Translations under genes and position numbers: made by a program | IMG/VR virus record: IMGVR_UViG_3300041809_000290 | Location: 1-56,028 of that record | Direction: 5' to 3' (one strand) | DNA: 56,028 nucleotides | Origin: a virus | Part shown: piece by piece, positions 39,252 through 48,350 of the stretch | Position numbering within the stretch: position 1 is the stretch's first letter | How the letters are laid out: each line of letters opens with the position of its first letter | The notes under the pieces: generated by a model | The model's database searches: none | What the model was told of the DNA's origin: nothing | Seen by the model: only the letters and a program-made list of their open reading frames with translations

Positions 39252-40358
39252 ATGAGTTTATCACAATTGCAAATAAACTGTCTTCATGAAATTATTAATG
39301 AATACTTGATAAGAGGGGAAATTAACCATACAAACGCATATATTCTAGACTTTTTAATTTCTAAGCCCCTGCATCGGTTTGAAGTTATGGATCTTGCATA
39401 TCATTGTGGAGTATCTAGGGCGGTAATGTTTAGACAACTTGCTTTATTTAAACAATTAGGATTATTAACTTATACGAAATATCATACTATAGGATCTACT
39501 AATAAACGTATTTATAAATTTAAAGCTGGTACAAAACTGATTAGACAATTTAATTCTAAAATGCAGTTTATCGAAAAGATTCTTGATGTGCATAAAGAGG
39601 AAATTAAATCAAAAACAGGTAGAGAAATTGGTAGTAAGCGTATCGAGATTGATACAGTTATTCGAAATCCTGATGACCCGAATATGCAAAAAAAGTACTC
39701 AAATGAGACAGTTGAAATTCATAAAAACCCTAGTAAAAGAGTGAAATTGGGACCTAACCGTCTCATTTCGGAATCTAGGTCTATAAGACCAGGGTATATA
39801 TATAGTTCTTCTATGGATAATATTAGTAAGAATAAGAATAAAGATAGTAAGATTAATAGTAAAATAAATAAGCGCGCGCCAAAATTAAATGAACTGCTGT
39901 ATCAGTCTGTTATAGATGATATGAATGAAGTTGGTAGATTAACAAAAGCAAAGTTCCGTTTAATACCAGATACAATTAAATTAATAAAAGCTCTATTTGA
40001 GTCCGGTTACACCTTAGACGATTTTAAGGCAGCACATCGCGGCATCCATTCGACATCTCAAGTCTGGTATTTAAAACGTGGATTGTATAATCCCCAATTT
40101 CTATATCAACCTAAAAACTTCGAGAAGTTTACAGTGCTTAGTGTTTCAGAGCAGGAAGCTGAAGATGTTGAGAATGATGTGACAAGAATAAGCGATAAAG
40201 AATTAGCTAAGAAGATAGTAGACAAAACTGCATCAAGCGAGGAGATTGACGAATATTGGCGTAGAGCCCCCAAACGTAGGAAGGAAGAGGAGATAGAGAA
40301 GGAGCGAATCCGTAAACATTTTGGCGTTAAGAAGCCGAAGCCCATACATACTTTCTAG
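39252..40358 (+). CDS. replication initiation-like protein with winged helix
   Basis: 368 residues from ATG 39252, with TAGGAGCGGTTG upstream (39249 is a TTG in the same frame). The N-terminal 90 residues look like a winged helix (LHRFEVMDLAYHCGVSRAVMFRQLALFKQLGLLTY). The long middle is basic and Asn/Ser/Lys-rich (linker), and the C-terminal part is helical with a charged end. Placed first in the replication operon before the helicase loader, as lambda O- or DnaD-like initiators are. The DNA-binding role is inferred. Confidence 0.65.
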   Translation: MSLSQLQINCLHEIINEYLIRGEINHTNAYILDFLISKPLHRFEVMDLAYHCGVSRAVMFRQLALFKQLGLLTYTKYHTIGSTNKRIYKFKAGTKLIRQFNSKMQFIEKILDVHKEEIKSKTGREIGSKRIEIDTVIRNPDDPNMQKKYSNETVEIHKNPSKRVKLGPNRLISESRSIRPGYIYSSSMDNISKNKNKDSKINSKINKRAPKLNELLYQSVIDDMNEVGRLTKAKFRLIPDTIKLIKALFESGYTLDDFKAAHRGIHSTSQVWYLKRGLYNPQFLYQPKNFEKFTVLSVSEQEAEDVENDVTRISDKELAKKIVDKTASSEEIDEYWRRAPKRRKEEEIEKERIRKHFGVKKPKPIHTF

Positions 40359-40369
40359 GAGACAGTTAA

Positions 40370-41155
40370 ATGACCAAGTTTAATCAAGAGCTTAGGAATC
40401 AGGTTGAAGAGTTAAAGCACAACATCATAGGGCGCTGCAAAATATGCCACGGCAAAGGTACTATCACTGATTCTCATGATGACCAAATGTATTCGAATTG
40501 TAAGTGCAAGATTATATTCAGATATTTGTCCCGTTTAACAAAGGCACTCATTCCTTCGGATTATTGGGCGCTTGATTATGATGACTTACAGTTAAGCGAC
40601 GAGGTTCGTGATAAGACAAGCACGTTTATTGCACACCTGGATCGAGCCCATAAATTGGGTCTTGGTTTAATATTCCAGGGAAATAACGGAGTGGGCAAGA
40701 CCTCTGTAGCTTGTGAGATCGGGAAAGCCGCAATCGTTCAGGGATTTTCGGTGAGATACTTTACGCTTGCCGCTTATGTCGATGCTACCTTCGCTAAGAA
40801 TGAGGATTTAATTGACTACTATGAGCAAGGGCAATTTCTAATCATCGACGAGGTTGATAAGTGCTCTAATAAAATTAAGGTAATGATGGATAATCTATTC
40901 AGGCGTTTATTTAATATGCGCAAGGTTGTCATATGTGCGACTAACGCTGATAGGGATACTTTGGACGCTCTACTCGGAAAGTCCATTGTGTCTTTATTAA
41001 AGAGACATTGTATGCGTTTAATATTCGACGGTGAGGACTATAGTGAGGTTGTGGAGGACAACTTTGAAAGTAGATTGCTTGGAGAATTTAATTATTATGC
41101 ACCCGCAATTAAAAAGATGGCTTACGATTTTGAGAAGTTTGATTTAAATCGTTAA
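40370..41155 (+). CDS. DnaC-like helicase loader (AAA+ ATPase)
   Basis: 261 residues. N-terminal zinc module (C23, C26, C44, C46), Walker A GNNGVGKTS (104-112), Walker B LIIDE (157-161), sensor region (VVICATNAD). This is the DnaC/DnaI/IstB type that puts the DnaB helicase on DNA. The helicase gene follows after 19 bases, which fits a functional pair. Confidence 0.9.
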   Translation: MTKFNQELRNQVEELKHNIIGRCKICHGKGTITDSHDDQMYSNCKCKIIFRYLSRLTKALIPSDYWALDYDDLQLSDEVRDKTSTFIAHLDRAHKLGLGLIFQGNNGVGKTSVACEIGKAAIVQGFSVRYFTLAAYVDATFAKNEDLIDYYEQGQFLIIDEVDKCSNKIKVMMDNLFRRLFNMRKVVICATNADRDTLDALLGKSIVSLLKRHCMRLIFDGEDYSEVVEDNFESRLLGEFNYYAPAIKKMAYDFEKFDLNR

Positions 41156-41174
41156 ACAAAGGTAGGTTTATTAA

Positions 41175-42608
41175 ATGAGCAGCGTTGAAACCTTTGTGGA
41201 GCGGAATTACCGCTCAGAGGACATAGAACTAGAACTAGCGGCATTTATATGCAAGCAGTCTAGTGAATTTATATCCGGTCTGGAGCCTGAATGGTTTAGT
41301 AGCATAATCATCGCAAATATAATTAAAGTTGAACGGGAGATTAGGACCCCGATAACTAAAGACGTTCTTGACGTTAAACTGAGGGCGGCGAAGTACATTA
41401 AGAAAGATGAGCAAGAATTATATGATGATACGATTGACAAGATTTATTCGATTCGACCTAGTGTGTTAACTGAGAGGGCGTTCAAGGCAAATAGGGAAAC
41501 CCTGATTGAATTGTTTGAGGGTCGCACTATGCTTCAGGGCATGAAGTCTGTAATTAAGAATATTAAACGTATGACCGTGACTGAAATAAAACAGCAACTT
41601 CAAACTATAAGCACTGGTGTGAGAGTTAAGGACGGAATTAATGGCGGAAATTATGTTGATAATTTTGAGGATAGATATGAAAGCATCGTTAAGAAGCAGG
41701 AGTTTGCAAAAGATGGAAATAGCGCTGGCGTATTAACCGGGATTCACGCATTCGATTCTATGACGGGCGGTTTAATGCCGGGGGAGTTTGGAGTAATAGG
41801 TGGTCGTTCAGGAATAGGAAAGACCGCTATGCTCGAGTGCTTAGGGACAAGCGCTTGGCGAGATTTCGGGAAGAATGTTTTATTTGTATCCGGGGAGATG
41901 CCGAGGTTTGATGTCGAGTTGAGATTTGATTCAAACATAGCTGGAGTTTCTAGCAGCAAGTTTAGAATGGGCGATTTAACTCAAAAGGAAATGGATGCGT
42001 GGCGTAGGAAGGTTGAGGAAGAGGGTGAGGTTCATCAGAACTTTTTGGAGGTTGTGTCATTCCCGAGAAACTTTACAGCGGCAGACATTGAAGGGTGCGC
42101 ATTAAATATTCAGGATAAATACGGTGCGCCTATTAATTTAATACTGCTTGACTATCTTAACATAATGAATCCAATACATAGTCATGGATCTTCAAAAGAG
42201 TGGTCGGCGCAGTCCGATGTCTGTTGGGAAGTGAAGGTACTAACATCCACATTAAATGATACTTGCGCTTTATGGACTGCAAATCAATTAATTGATGAGG
42301 CGATAGACGCCGAGGCTTTGAGCTTGGGGGACTTTAAATATGCGAGGGCTATCACCGAGACCGCCCCTGTCGTAGTTGGTCTCGTGCAGACGGAATCTGA
42401 TCGAGATGATGATGTAATTCAATTGCAAGTTTTAAAGATGCGTAATGCCGAACTTCCAACGAGGGCTATTGTGTTGCATCCGGACATGGACCATATGCGA
42501 ATATTCCAGGAGCAGTCGCATGAAATTAAAGACTTTGCATTGTGGGACGAGGACGATACTCGTGCTATGCCAAAAAAGAAGCGCAAGCACGACTTTGCAA
42601 AGGATTAA
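41175..42608 (+). CDS. replicative DNA helicase (DnaB-like)
   Basis: 477 residues; AGGTAGG upstream. N-terminal helical domain (1-150), linker, RecA-like ATPase with Walker A GGRSGIGKT (209-217), Walker B-like LILLDYLNI, and the DnaB-type KARYA-like segment near the end (DFKYARAI... LQVLKMRNAE). Hexameric helicase working with the loader before it and primase after it. It ends in a basic tail KKKRKHD. Confidence 0.93.
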   Translation: MSSVETFVERNYRSEDIELELAAFICKQSSEFISGLEPEWFSSIIIANIIKVEREIRTPITKDVLDVKLRAAKYIKKDEQELYDDTIDKIYSIRPSVLTERAFKANRETLIELFEGRTMLQGMKSVIKNIKRMTVTEIKQQLQTISTGVRVKDGINGGNYVDNFEDRYESIVKKQEFAKDGNSAGVLTGIHAFDSMTGGLMPGEFGVIGGRSGIGKTAMLECLGTSAWRDFGKNVLFVSGEMPRFDVELRFDSNIAGVSSSKFRMGDLTQKEMDAWRRKVEEEGEVHQNFLEVVSFPRNFTAADIEGCALNIQDKYGAPINLILLDYLNIMNPIHSHGSSKEWSAQSDVCWEVKVLTSTLNDTCALWTANQLIDEAIDAEALSLGDFKYARAITETAPVVVGLVQTESDRDDDVIQLQVLKMRNAELPTRAIVLHPDMDHMRIFQEQSHEIKDFALWDEDDTRAMPKKKRKHDFAKD

Positions 42609-42612
42609 ATAA

Positions 42613-43578
42613 ATGATCGACTATTTGGCGTTGCTCGATAAATATAATATTGGAATTGACCGACATGCTGGAGAGGATGAAGTATTTATTGATACGTGTC
42701 CTTATCATGATGAGAATACGCCCTCCCTTGCATTTAATATTAAGACGGGCGTCTTTTATTGCCACGGCTGCAAGGAGGCGGGAACTTTTGAAAAGCTCCT
42801 TGCCGATTATACAGGAATGTCTAGAGTTGATGCAAAGCAGGAATTGTTAAGCTTAGAGACGGCGGATAATTTAATTGATGAATTAAATGATTCCATTGAG
42901 GAATTGGACAGGGAAGAAGTCAAGAAGGAGCTAAAATATCTCTCGATAAAGAGTTTCCATAAAATATATAAACCACTTGAATTATGTCCAAAATCTTGGC
43001 AATATGTAGTTGATAGGGGATTTAAGCCAAACACAATACGGGAGTTCGATTTTAGATACGGCGGTAAATCTGGTCGGTGGGCAGAGCGAGTAATCATACC
43101 GATTTACAATGAGGGTGGGAAATTGCTGTCGTTTACAGGACGTACTTTAATCAAGGGCAAGAATCCCAAGTACAAGAATGTGAAAGGGCGTTCGAATCTT
43201 CGGGCGCTCTATGGTCTTAATAATCTGCTTGTTAAATATAATATAGGCAAGTCCAAGTTTCCCTACCTCATGGTCGAGGAAGGCACCTTAGACGCGAGCT
43301 ACCTTCAGCAATTTGGGATTTTGGCAGTATCCACTACTGGAACTAACGAATTAAAGCCCCATCAAGTTTATTTATTAAAACGATATGCGGATATGGTGGT
43401 ATTAAACTATGATGGAGACCGAGCAGGCGACAAGGCATTTGAAATTAATCGCGGTTTATTGACAAAATATCTGCCTGTGGTTGAATTGAAGATTCCAGGT
43501 GGGAAAGATCCTAACGACCTTCGACCCTCAGAGGTTCAGAAGGTGTATAAGGAGTATTTAAATGCAAGCACCATTTGA
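42613..43578 (+). CDS. DNA primase (DnaG-like)
   Basis: 321 residues. N-terminal CHC2-type zinc module (C29, H32, C50, C53: CPYHDENTPS ... YCHGC). The catalytic half shows Toprim motifs EEGTLDA and DGDRAG. Shorter than bacterial DnaG, with the C-terminal helicase-binding domain missing, as in many phage primases. Weak ribosome binding site, 4 bases after the helicase stop, so coupled expression. Confidence 0.93.
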   Translation: MIDYLALLDKYNIGIDRHAGEDEVFIDTCPYHDENTPSLAFNIKTGVFYCHGCKEAGTFEKLLADYTGMSRVDAKQELLSLETADNLIDELNDSIEELDREEVKKELKYLSIKSFHKIYKPLELCPKSWQYVVDRGFKPNTIREFDFRYGGKSGRWAERVIIPIYNEGGKLLSFTGRTLIKGKNPKYKNVKGRSNLRALYGLNNLLVKYNIGKSKFPYLMVEEGTLDASYLQQFGILAVSTTGTNELKPHQVYLLKRYADMVVLNYDGDRAGDKAFEINRGLLTKYLPVVELKIPGGKDPNDLRPSEVQKVYKEYLNASTI

Positions 43579-43906
43579 AATTGGAGAAGTGGTGATTTGC
43601 GTGGACGCCGCCGACATCTCTTCGCCACCGTGGCATCCTCTCGAGTGCGGTCATATGTACACAATTAGGGACATTGCACGGTTTGATGGGCCTGATGTGG
43701 TGCACGATAAGAACATACATAAAAATTGTAAGTGGGTCGTCTGGCTCATGGAAATTCACAATATGAGCAATAGAGCTGCCGCTATGGCTCTTGGTATTAA
43801 TCCAATAAGTAATAATGAGCTAGGATATGCGGCAACTCGCTTTGAGAAGATGGATTCTGAAATGCTCGAAGAAACGATTGATGTTAAGGCAGAGGAGGTC
43901 GCGTAA
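43562..43906 (+). CDS. SH3-like small phage protein (paralogue of 5570-5821)
   Basis: 114 residues; starts inside the last codons of the primase gene, GGAG 7 bases upstream. IGEVVICVD, then HMYTIRDI and a C-terminal RFEKM. Same order of motifs as the gene at 5570. The C-terminal 20 residues are acidic. Unknown function. Confidence 0.72.
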   Translation: MQAPFEIGEVVICVDAADISSPPWHPLECGHMYTIRDIARFDGPDVVHDKNIHKNCKWVVWLMEIHNMSNRAAAMALGINPISNNELGYAATRFEKMDSEMLEETIDVKAEEVA

Positions 43907-44154
43907 TGAACTTGTATCTGTGTTCTAATCAAATTGGAGACTATTATGTAATTGCAGAAGATCCAACTTCCGCCCAAATTAAATTGGAGCGCTTATTGGG
44001 TGGCGGTGGTGTGGAGGGAAGCGGTTACGGACTTAGTTTTGAACGAAAGGTTGAGAATATAAAGCTTCTTGCAATAGCAATAACGTTTGATAAGGATAAA
44101 CGGCCAGAATTTACTGGTAAATATTTAATATTAAATGAGGAAGCTACAAAATGA
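43906..44154 (+). CDS. small hypothetical protein
   Basis: 82 residues. The start overlaps the previous stop (TAATG), with AGAGGAGG upstream. Strands at the N-terminus and a Gly run (GGGGVEGSGYG) in the middle. Could bind a ligand through this loop, but no family is recognised. Confidence 0.7.
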   Translation: MNLYLCSNQIGDYYVIAEDPTSAQIKLERLLGGGGVEGSGYGLSFERKVENIKLLAIAITFDKDKRPEFTGKYLILNEEATK

Positions 44155-44816
44155 AAATAATTGATCAATCCTGTCAAATATTGTCTAATAACTATTTTGA
44201 TAATGATAAGAAATTCATTGAAATGTCGGGTAGGGTGGCTTATAAATCTGAGGACAAAATATCAGATGATTCCGCCGATCAGTTTATTAAAATGATTGTT
44301 CTAAAGGGACACGAGGCTGTTCTCGAACATTCTTCGATGAGTGTTAAGTTTATTACTGATCGTGGCGTGAGTCACGAACTAATTCGACATCGAATAGCGA
44401 GTTTTACACAGGAGTCAACGAGGTATTGTGATTACTCGAAGGACAAATTTAATCGACAAATAACTTATATACGTCCAGTTTGGGTAGATTCTTTAGTTGT
44501 ATCAATCAACACAGAAGAGAACTGGAAGTCTACAAGTACAAATTATTTGTGGTATCAGTCAATGCGCGAGGCTGAGAACTTTTATTTTGAATTACTGTCA
44601 AAAGGGTGGAGTCCTCAACAAGCTAGGAGCGTTCTACCAAACAGTCTAAAGACTGAAATAGTGGTTACTGCTAACTTCAGAGAATGGCGACATATATTTA
44701 AACTTAGGGCCATATCGAAGGCTGCACATCCTCAGATGAGGGATCTTATTATTCCATTGTATCGATATTGTCGGCACAATTGCCCAAGTGTGTTTGATAT
44801 GGGGGATGTAGAATGA
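44151..44816 (+). CDS. thyX: flavin-dependent thymidylate synthase ThyX
   Basis: 221 residues; start inside the previous stop. The ThyX signature RHRIASFTQESTR (79-91) matches RHRxxSxxxxSxR, and further conserved pieces (VLEHSSMSVKF, ... FREWRHIFKLR) are present. It makes dTMP from dUMP using FAD, NADPH and methylene-tetrahydrofolate, supplying precursors for phage DNA. Length is normal for the family. Confidence 0.95.
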   Translation: MKIIDQSCQILSNNYFDNDKKFIEMSGRVAYKSEDKISDDSADQFIKMIVLKGHEAVLEHSSMSVKFITDRGVSHELIRHRIASFTQESTRYCDYSKDKFNRQITYIRPVWVDSLVVSINTEENWKSTSTNYLWYQSMREAENFYFELLSKGWSPQQARSVLPNSLKTEIVVTANFREWRHIFKLRAISKAAHPQMRDLIIPLYRYCRHNCPSVFDMGDVE

Positions 44817-44992
44817 TTCACTATCGTGTTGACTTGGTTCCTAGGGAACGACAAGCTCTCATAGACTCAATCGGTATTAGAATTGGGAGTGGGGATATGG
44901 CCGACGATATATATTTTCAGAATTTAATTTATAAACTTAGAAGTGCTGAGGTAATTAATAAAGTTAGGAGAGCAGATAATGGCAAAGACTGA
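44813..44992 (+). CDS. small hypothetical protein
   Basis: 59 residues. ATG 44813 overlaps the thyX stop (ATGA), and the gene's end overlaps the DUF3310 gene start by 14 bases. Basic (pattern VPRERQALIDSIG ... INKVRR), probably helical. Accepted because it closes the gap with coupled starts and stops. Function unknown. Confidence 0.6.
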   Translation: MIHYRVDLVPRERQALIDSIGIRIGSGDMADDIYFQNLIYKLRSAEVINKVRRADNGKD

Positions 44993-45218
44993 ACCTATTT
45001 CTGGTTGTGTCGATCTTTTGATAGTTCATCCCCAACATTACAATCAAACAAAATTTGAAGTATGGGACGTTTTGGATGCGTGGTTTCCTCATGATCCCCT
45101 TCTCTGGCAAGCAGTGAAATATATTGCGCGCGCTCCATTTAAGGGTAACTCAGTTCAAGACATAGGAAAGGCCCTAAACTACCTACAACGTTGGATAGAT
45201 AAGGAGCAATCAAAATGA
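44979..45218 (+). CDS. DUF3310-like nucleotide-kinase-associated protein
   Basis: 79 residues. Recognisable pattern HPQHYN ... FEVWDVLDAW ... QAVKYIARAPFKGN ... DIGKALNYLQRWID, i.e. the HPxHY...EvxDv...KYixR...KG...D..KA..YL.R type of DUF3310. These small proteins occur in phage nucleotide metabolism regions, sometimes joined to MazG-like or kinase genes. The MazG-like gene follows directly. Confidence 0.88.
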   Translation: MAKTEPISGCVDLLIVHPQHYNQTKFEVWDVLDAWFPHDPLLWQAVKYIARAPFKGNSVQDIGKALNYLQRWIDKEQSK

Positions 45219-45859
45219 CATTCAATCACTATCAAGAGCAGGCTAAGAAAACCGCTATATTTCCTAACTTTGTTTATGACATTTCGTTTAATTCCATTGA
45301 ATTTACGGAGCAACCGTCAATCAAAATTATTTATCCTACTCTTGGATTAATTGGAGAGAGCGCAGAACTTTATGAGAAGATGCATTATTTTACAATAGAA
45401 GCCTCAACGACTTCGGTATCAGAAGTGCATTCTAAAATTATTCTTGAGTTATCAGACGTACTTTGGTGCATTTCTATTCTTGCCGATATACTGGGGCATA
45501 AGCTTTCTACTGTTGCTCAATTTCGTGGTGAGGACAATGAGGAATTAACTTTTGATTCTTGGATAAAAGATCATATAGCATTTGAAAGACACGGTGCTAA
45601 TACCATAGTTGATGACTTGTTGTATTCGACTGGATTATTTGCAGAATGTGTTAAGAAGATATTAAGAGATCAAGGTGGAATAATTGACAAAATAAGTGGA
45701 GAGAGGTTGTTTGAAATCCTGCATAATTGTCTAGTTTATATCGGAACTATCTCAGTTAAAATAAATTCAACATTCAATCATATTGCAATAAAAAATCTGG
45801 AGAAGTTGGAATCTCGAAAGGAACGTGGAGTATTAAACGGTTCAGGGGACACTCGATGA
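45215..45859 (+). CDS. MazG-like nucleotide pyrophosphohydrolase
   Basis: 214 residues; starts inside the DUF3310 stop. MazG-type helices: YPTLGLIGESAELYEKM with the EExxE-like acidic group, then ELSDVLWCISILAD (ExxD). The end NLEKLESRKERGVLNGSGD is shared by many phage MazG proteins. MazG enzymes hydrolyse NTPs or ppGpp; in phages they are thought to adjust nucleotide pools or host stress signals. Confidence 0.88.
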   Translation: MTFNHYQEQAKKTAIFPNFVYDISFNSIEFTEQPSIKIIYPTLGLIGESAELYEKMHYFTIEASTTSVSEVHSKIILELSDVLWCISILADILGHKLSTVAQFRGEDNEELTFDSWIKDHIAFERHGANTIVDDLLYSTGLFAECVKKILRDQGGIIDKISGERLFEILHNCLVYIGTISVKINSTFNHIAIKNLEKLESRKERGVLNGSGDTR

Positions 45860-46737
45860 CCAAAGAGGTCGCGCTCAGGTTTGATACGCATGTCGATATT
45901 GACATGCAAAAGACGGTGAACTTTCTTGAAGAGTCCAGGAAGGTAGTTCGAAGTTTATTTGAACAAAATCCTAAGCTTGCTATACAGGCTTTGAATCAGG
46001 TATCAGCGATAGAGGCAATGTCACATAAAATAAAACTTGATGAACTTCAACAACAAGCGATGATATCTAAGGTGTCTATGCAACGAGAAATAGGGACCCT
46101 TTTAATGCCATTAGTAAAACGAGGGCCAAAATTAAATAATAGTAAGAATCCAAGCCTCAAGGATTTAGGAATTAGCGAGGATGAATCAAAGGTGTGGCAA
46201 AAGTATGCTACTCTTCCAGAGTATGCATGGAATTTTGCTCTTAAACAGCAGTTGTTTCCTCGGAAGACTTATTTACTTACAGAGATTAAAAGATTTGTAG
46301 AGATTAGGGATTACTTAGATATGATGGAGGATGTGCGAGTCGATCAACTTGCGCTAAAGGAGTATTTTGTTAAAGGTTATGTATTGGCAGATGTGAAGGC
46401 AGATCTTGAACAAAATGATATTCAGACTAAATCAGAGCGTAAGGCTAAGTCTTCTGTCGGTAAACAGGCTTGGAAGTATGAACAAGAGTCTCAAGAGGAA
46501 GAAGAGGTCGTTGATGATTCTATTGTGGAAAATATGGTCGATCTTCTTGTTGCAAATAGCGAGGCGTTCGAGCATATAGTAGACGAATCAGTGGCCTTTT
46601 TTGAGCAGATCAAATCTGCTAAGATAACTAAGTCCGATCGAGAAAACATAGAGATATCTATGGATCGGTTAATCGAGTGCAGTAAGCAAATGTTCAAGGC
46701 TTATAGAAGAGCAAGGAAGGTATTGAAATGGCAGTGA
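45856..46737 (+). CDS. possible DNA-binding partner of the tubulin-like GTPase
   Basis: 293 residues; start in the previous stop. A helical N-terminal half contains MQREIGTLLMPLVKRGP ... PSLKDLGISEDESKVWQKYATLPE, resembling a helix-turn-helix segment found in phage and plasmid proteins of this type. The C-terminal half is helical with a Glu tract (QESQEEEEVVDD) and ends basic. It overlaps the tubulin-like gene by 10 bases, so translation is coupled. A TubR/ParB-like adaptor that ties DNA to the filament is a hypothesis. Confidence 0.65.
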   Translation: MTKEVALRFDTHVDIDMQKTVNFLEESRKVVRSLFEQNPKLAIQALNQVSAIEAMSHKIKLDELQQQAMISKVSMQREIGTLLMPLVKRGPKLNNSKNPSLKDLGISEDESKVWQKYATLPEYAWNFALKQQLFPRKTYLLTEIKRFVEIRDYLDMMEDVRVDQLALKEYFVKGYVLADVKADLEQNDIQTKSERKAKSSVGKQAWKYEQESQEEEEVVDDSIVENMVDLLVANSEAFEHIVDESVAFFEQIKSAKITKSDRENIEISMDRLIECSKQMFKAYRRARKVLKWQ

Positions 46738-47840
46738 TTCAATTCATCATCGGTCTAGGGCAGTGTGGTAATCGTCTTGCTAAGACATTTTCAGAGGAAT
46801 TCGAGGCGCCTTGTTGTTTCCTAAATTTGGCAACTATTGATTATGCACAATCAGGATTCCCAAAGTCCGCCATTCTTGCTATTGATGAGAATGGAACCGG
46901 AAGAGATCCGGAGGTTGGGGAACGATTGGCTCAAGAGCATAAGCCTCAGATATTAAAGTTCTTGGAACGACAATTTCCAGAATTAGATAAAGGCGATCGT
47001 GTCCTCGTTTGCGTAGGGTTGGGAGGGGGAAGCGGAAGTGGTCTTTTGTCTTTAGTGCTCAGTTGGCTATTTAGTAAAAAGTCTGAAGTGCTTCTTGTAG
47101 CTACTCTTCCTCAAGATAGTGAAAGTCTTCCTGCTAAACCAAACGCTTTGTCGAGTTTAAACACAATAATAAAGAAGTATTTGAAGCCTAAGAAACTTAC
47201 CTTGCTTGTTGTTGACAACCAATTTGCCTTGGAACGTTACGGCACAGAGGACGATGACATCGATGAAGACTCTGGTAATTATTGGTTTAAGGTAAATAGA
47301 GGAATTGTCAAGTCATTGGTACGATATAGAAATCTTACGGATATGGAGCAGTACTTAAATGCTGTTGAAATATCAAGTGGAATCGGAAGCTTTGATGAAC
47401 GAGAGCTTATCAGAGTGCTATTTTATAAGGGAGGAATAATAGACATCAGGGAATTGGTGTGTAATAAATTGGATTTAGATTTAATAAGTAGTGCAAAGTT
47501 TAGATCATTAATATTTGGAAATCTTGATATAGGTACTACTAAGATGTATGCGGTTGCCGTTGGATTTCCTTATTCAATGCGTAATGATCCGAATGTTCCT
47601 GAATTTCTTGATATGATATATAAAAAGTTATCTAAGATAACTCATACTACGTTTGTTTTGAGATCAAGCCACTTTAATAAAAAAAGTAAGGCTATACATG
47701 TGAATGTGTTGTTGTCGGGTCTCACCCAAAGTAAAGGGTTAAATAAAATAATAAAGCATACGGCTAAAGATGTTGCAAAGTATAATTCTAAGGCTGATAT
47801 TGAGAAACTTGATTTAACGGGAATTAAGTTTAAGGGGTAA
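46728..47840 (+). CDS. tubulin/FtsZ-superfamily GTPase (PhuZ/TubZ-like)
   Basis: 370 residues; GAAGGTATTGAA before the ATG. N-terminal IGLGQCGNR (8-16) corresponds to the first nucleotide-binding loop, GLGGGSGSG (97-105) is the tubulin signature GGGTGSG with a Ser for Thr, and TLLVVDNQFAL (158-168) matches the FtsZ strand with IPND-like loop. SFDERELIRVL (221-231) fits the T7 loop with D223 and E226 in place of the two catalytic acids. Thus a GTP-hydrolysing filament former is likely. Phage tubulins (PhuZ, phage TubZ) centre or segregate phage DNA. No C-terminal KNN-like tail can be asserted. Confidence 0.88.
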   Translation: MAVIQFIIGLGQCGNRLAKTFSEEFEAPCCFLNLATIDYAQSGFPKSAILAIDENGTGRDPEVGERLAQEHKPQILKFLERQFPELDKGDRVLVCVGLGGGSGSGLLSLVLSWLFSKKSEVLLVATLPQDSESLPAKPNALSSLNTIIKKYLKPKKLTLLVVDNQFALERYGTEDDDIDEDSGNYWFKVNRGIVKSLVRYRNLTDMEQYLNAVEISSGIGSFDERELIRVLFYKGGIIDIRELVCNKLDLDLISSAKFRSLIFGNLDIGTTKMYAVAVGFPYSMRNDPNVPEFLDMIYKKLSKITHTTFVLRSSHFNKKSKAIHVNVLLSGLTQSKGLNKIIKHTAKDVAKYNSKADIEKLDLTGIKFKG

Positions 47841-47842
47841 GT

Positions 47843-48334
47843 ATGGACACTGCCAAAAGCGTTATTACTGTTCATATAGGCGATAAGACTTATGCGGAAG
47901 CTATTGAAAACAATATTCAACCTTCCTCGCTTACTCCGGAGAATTTAAAGAATGGTCTTGCTAAGGCTGTGGGCAAAAGAGCATTTTATGCGGCTCTTCG
48001 AGCCGATGGTAAGAAAATGGCCGCGTCGATAGATACCGACTTTGACTTTTGGAAGGCTACAAAGTTTAATTCAATAGCCCAACTTCCTCAATATAAAAAA
48101 GCTGCGCAAAAGGTTATCGACATGCAGATCATGATTCGATATCCCAAATCATATAAAGCGCATTTAAGGAGGCAACGAGAGATTTCATACGTTAATGAAA
48201 GGCTTCTTGTGCTTGTTACTGCTTATGAGAACTTAATATCAGCATTGCAAAGTATTGCGAAGCTGACCATAAGCGAACTAAACATATTCAGCAGCGGTGC
48301 TGGATCCGAATCAAGTGGGGATTTTAATGACTGA
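47843..48334 (+). CDS. hypothetical protein downstream of tubulin
   Basis: 163 residues; starts 2 bases after the tubulin stop, with AAGGGGTAAGT upstream. N-terminal strands (SVITVHIGDKTYAEAI), basic helical centre (LRRQREISYVNERLL), acidic tail. No family recognised. Its adjacency may mean that it belongs to the same filament system. Confidence 0.7.
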   Translation: MDTAKSVITVHIGDKTYAEAIENNIQPSSLTPENLKNGLAKAVGKRAFYAALRADGKKMAASIDTDFDFWKATKFNSIAQLPQYKKAAQKVIDMQIMIRYPKSYKAHLRRQREISYVNERLLVLVTAYENLISALQSIAKLTISELNIFSSGAGSESSGDFND

Positions 48335-48350
48335 TAGAAAGGAGACAACG

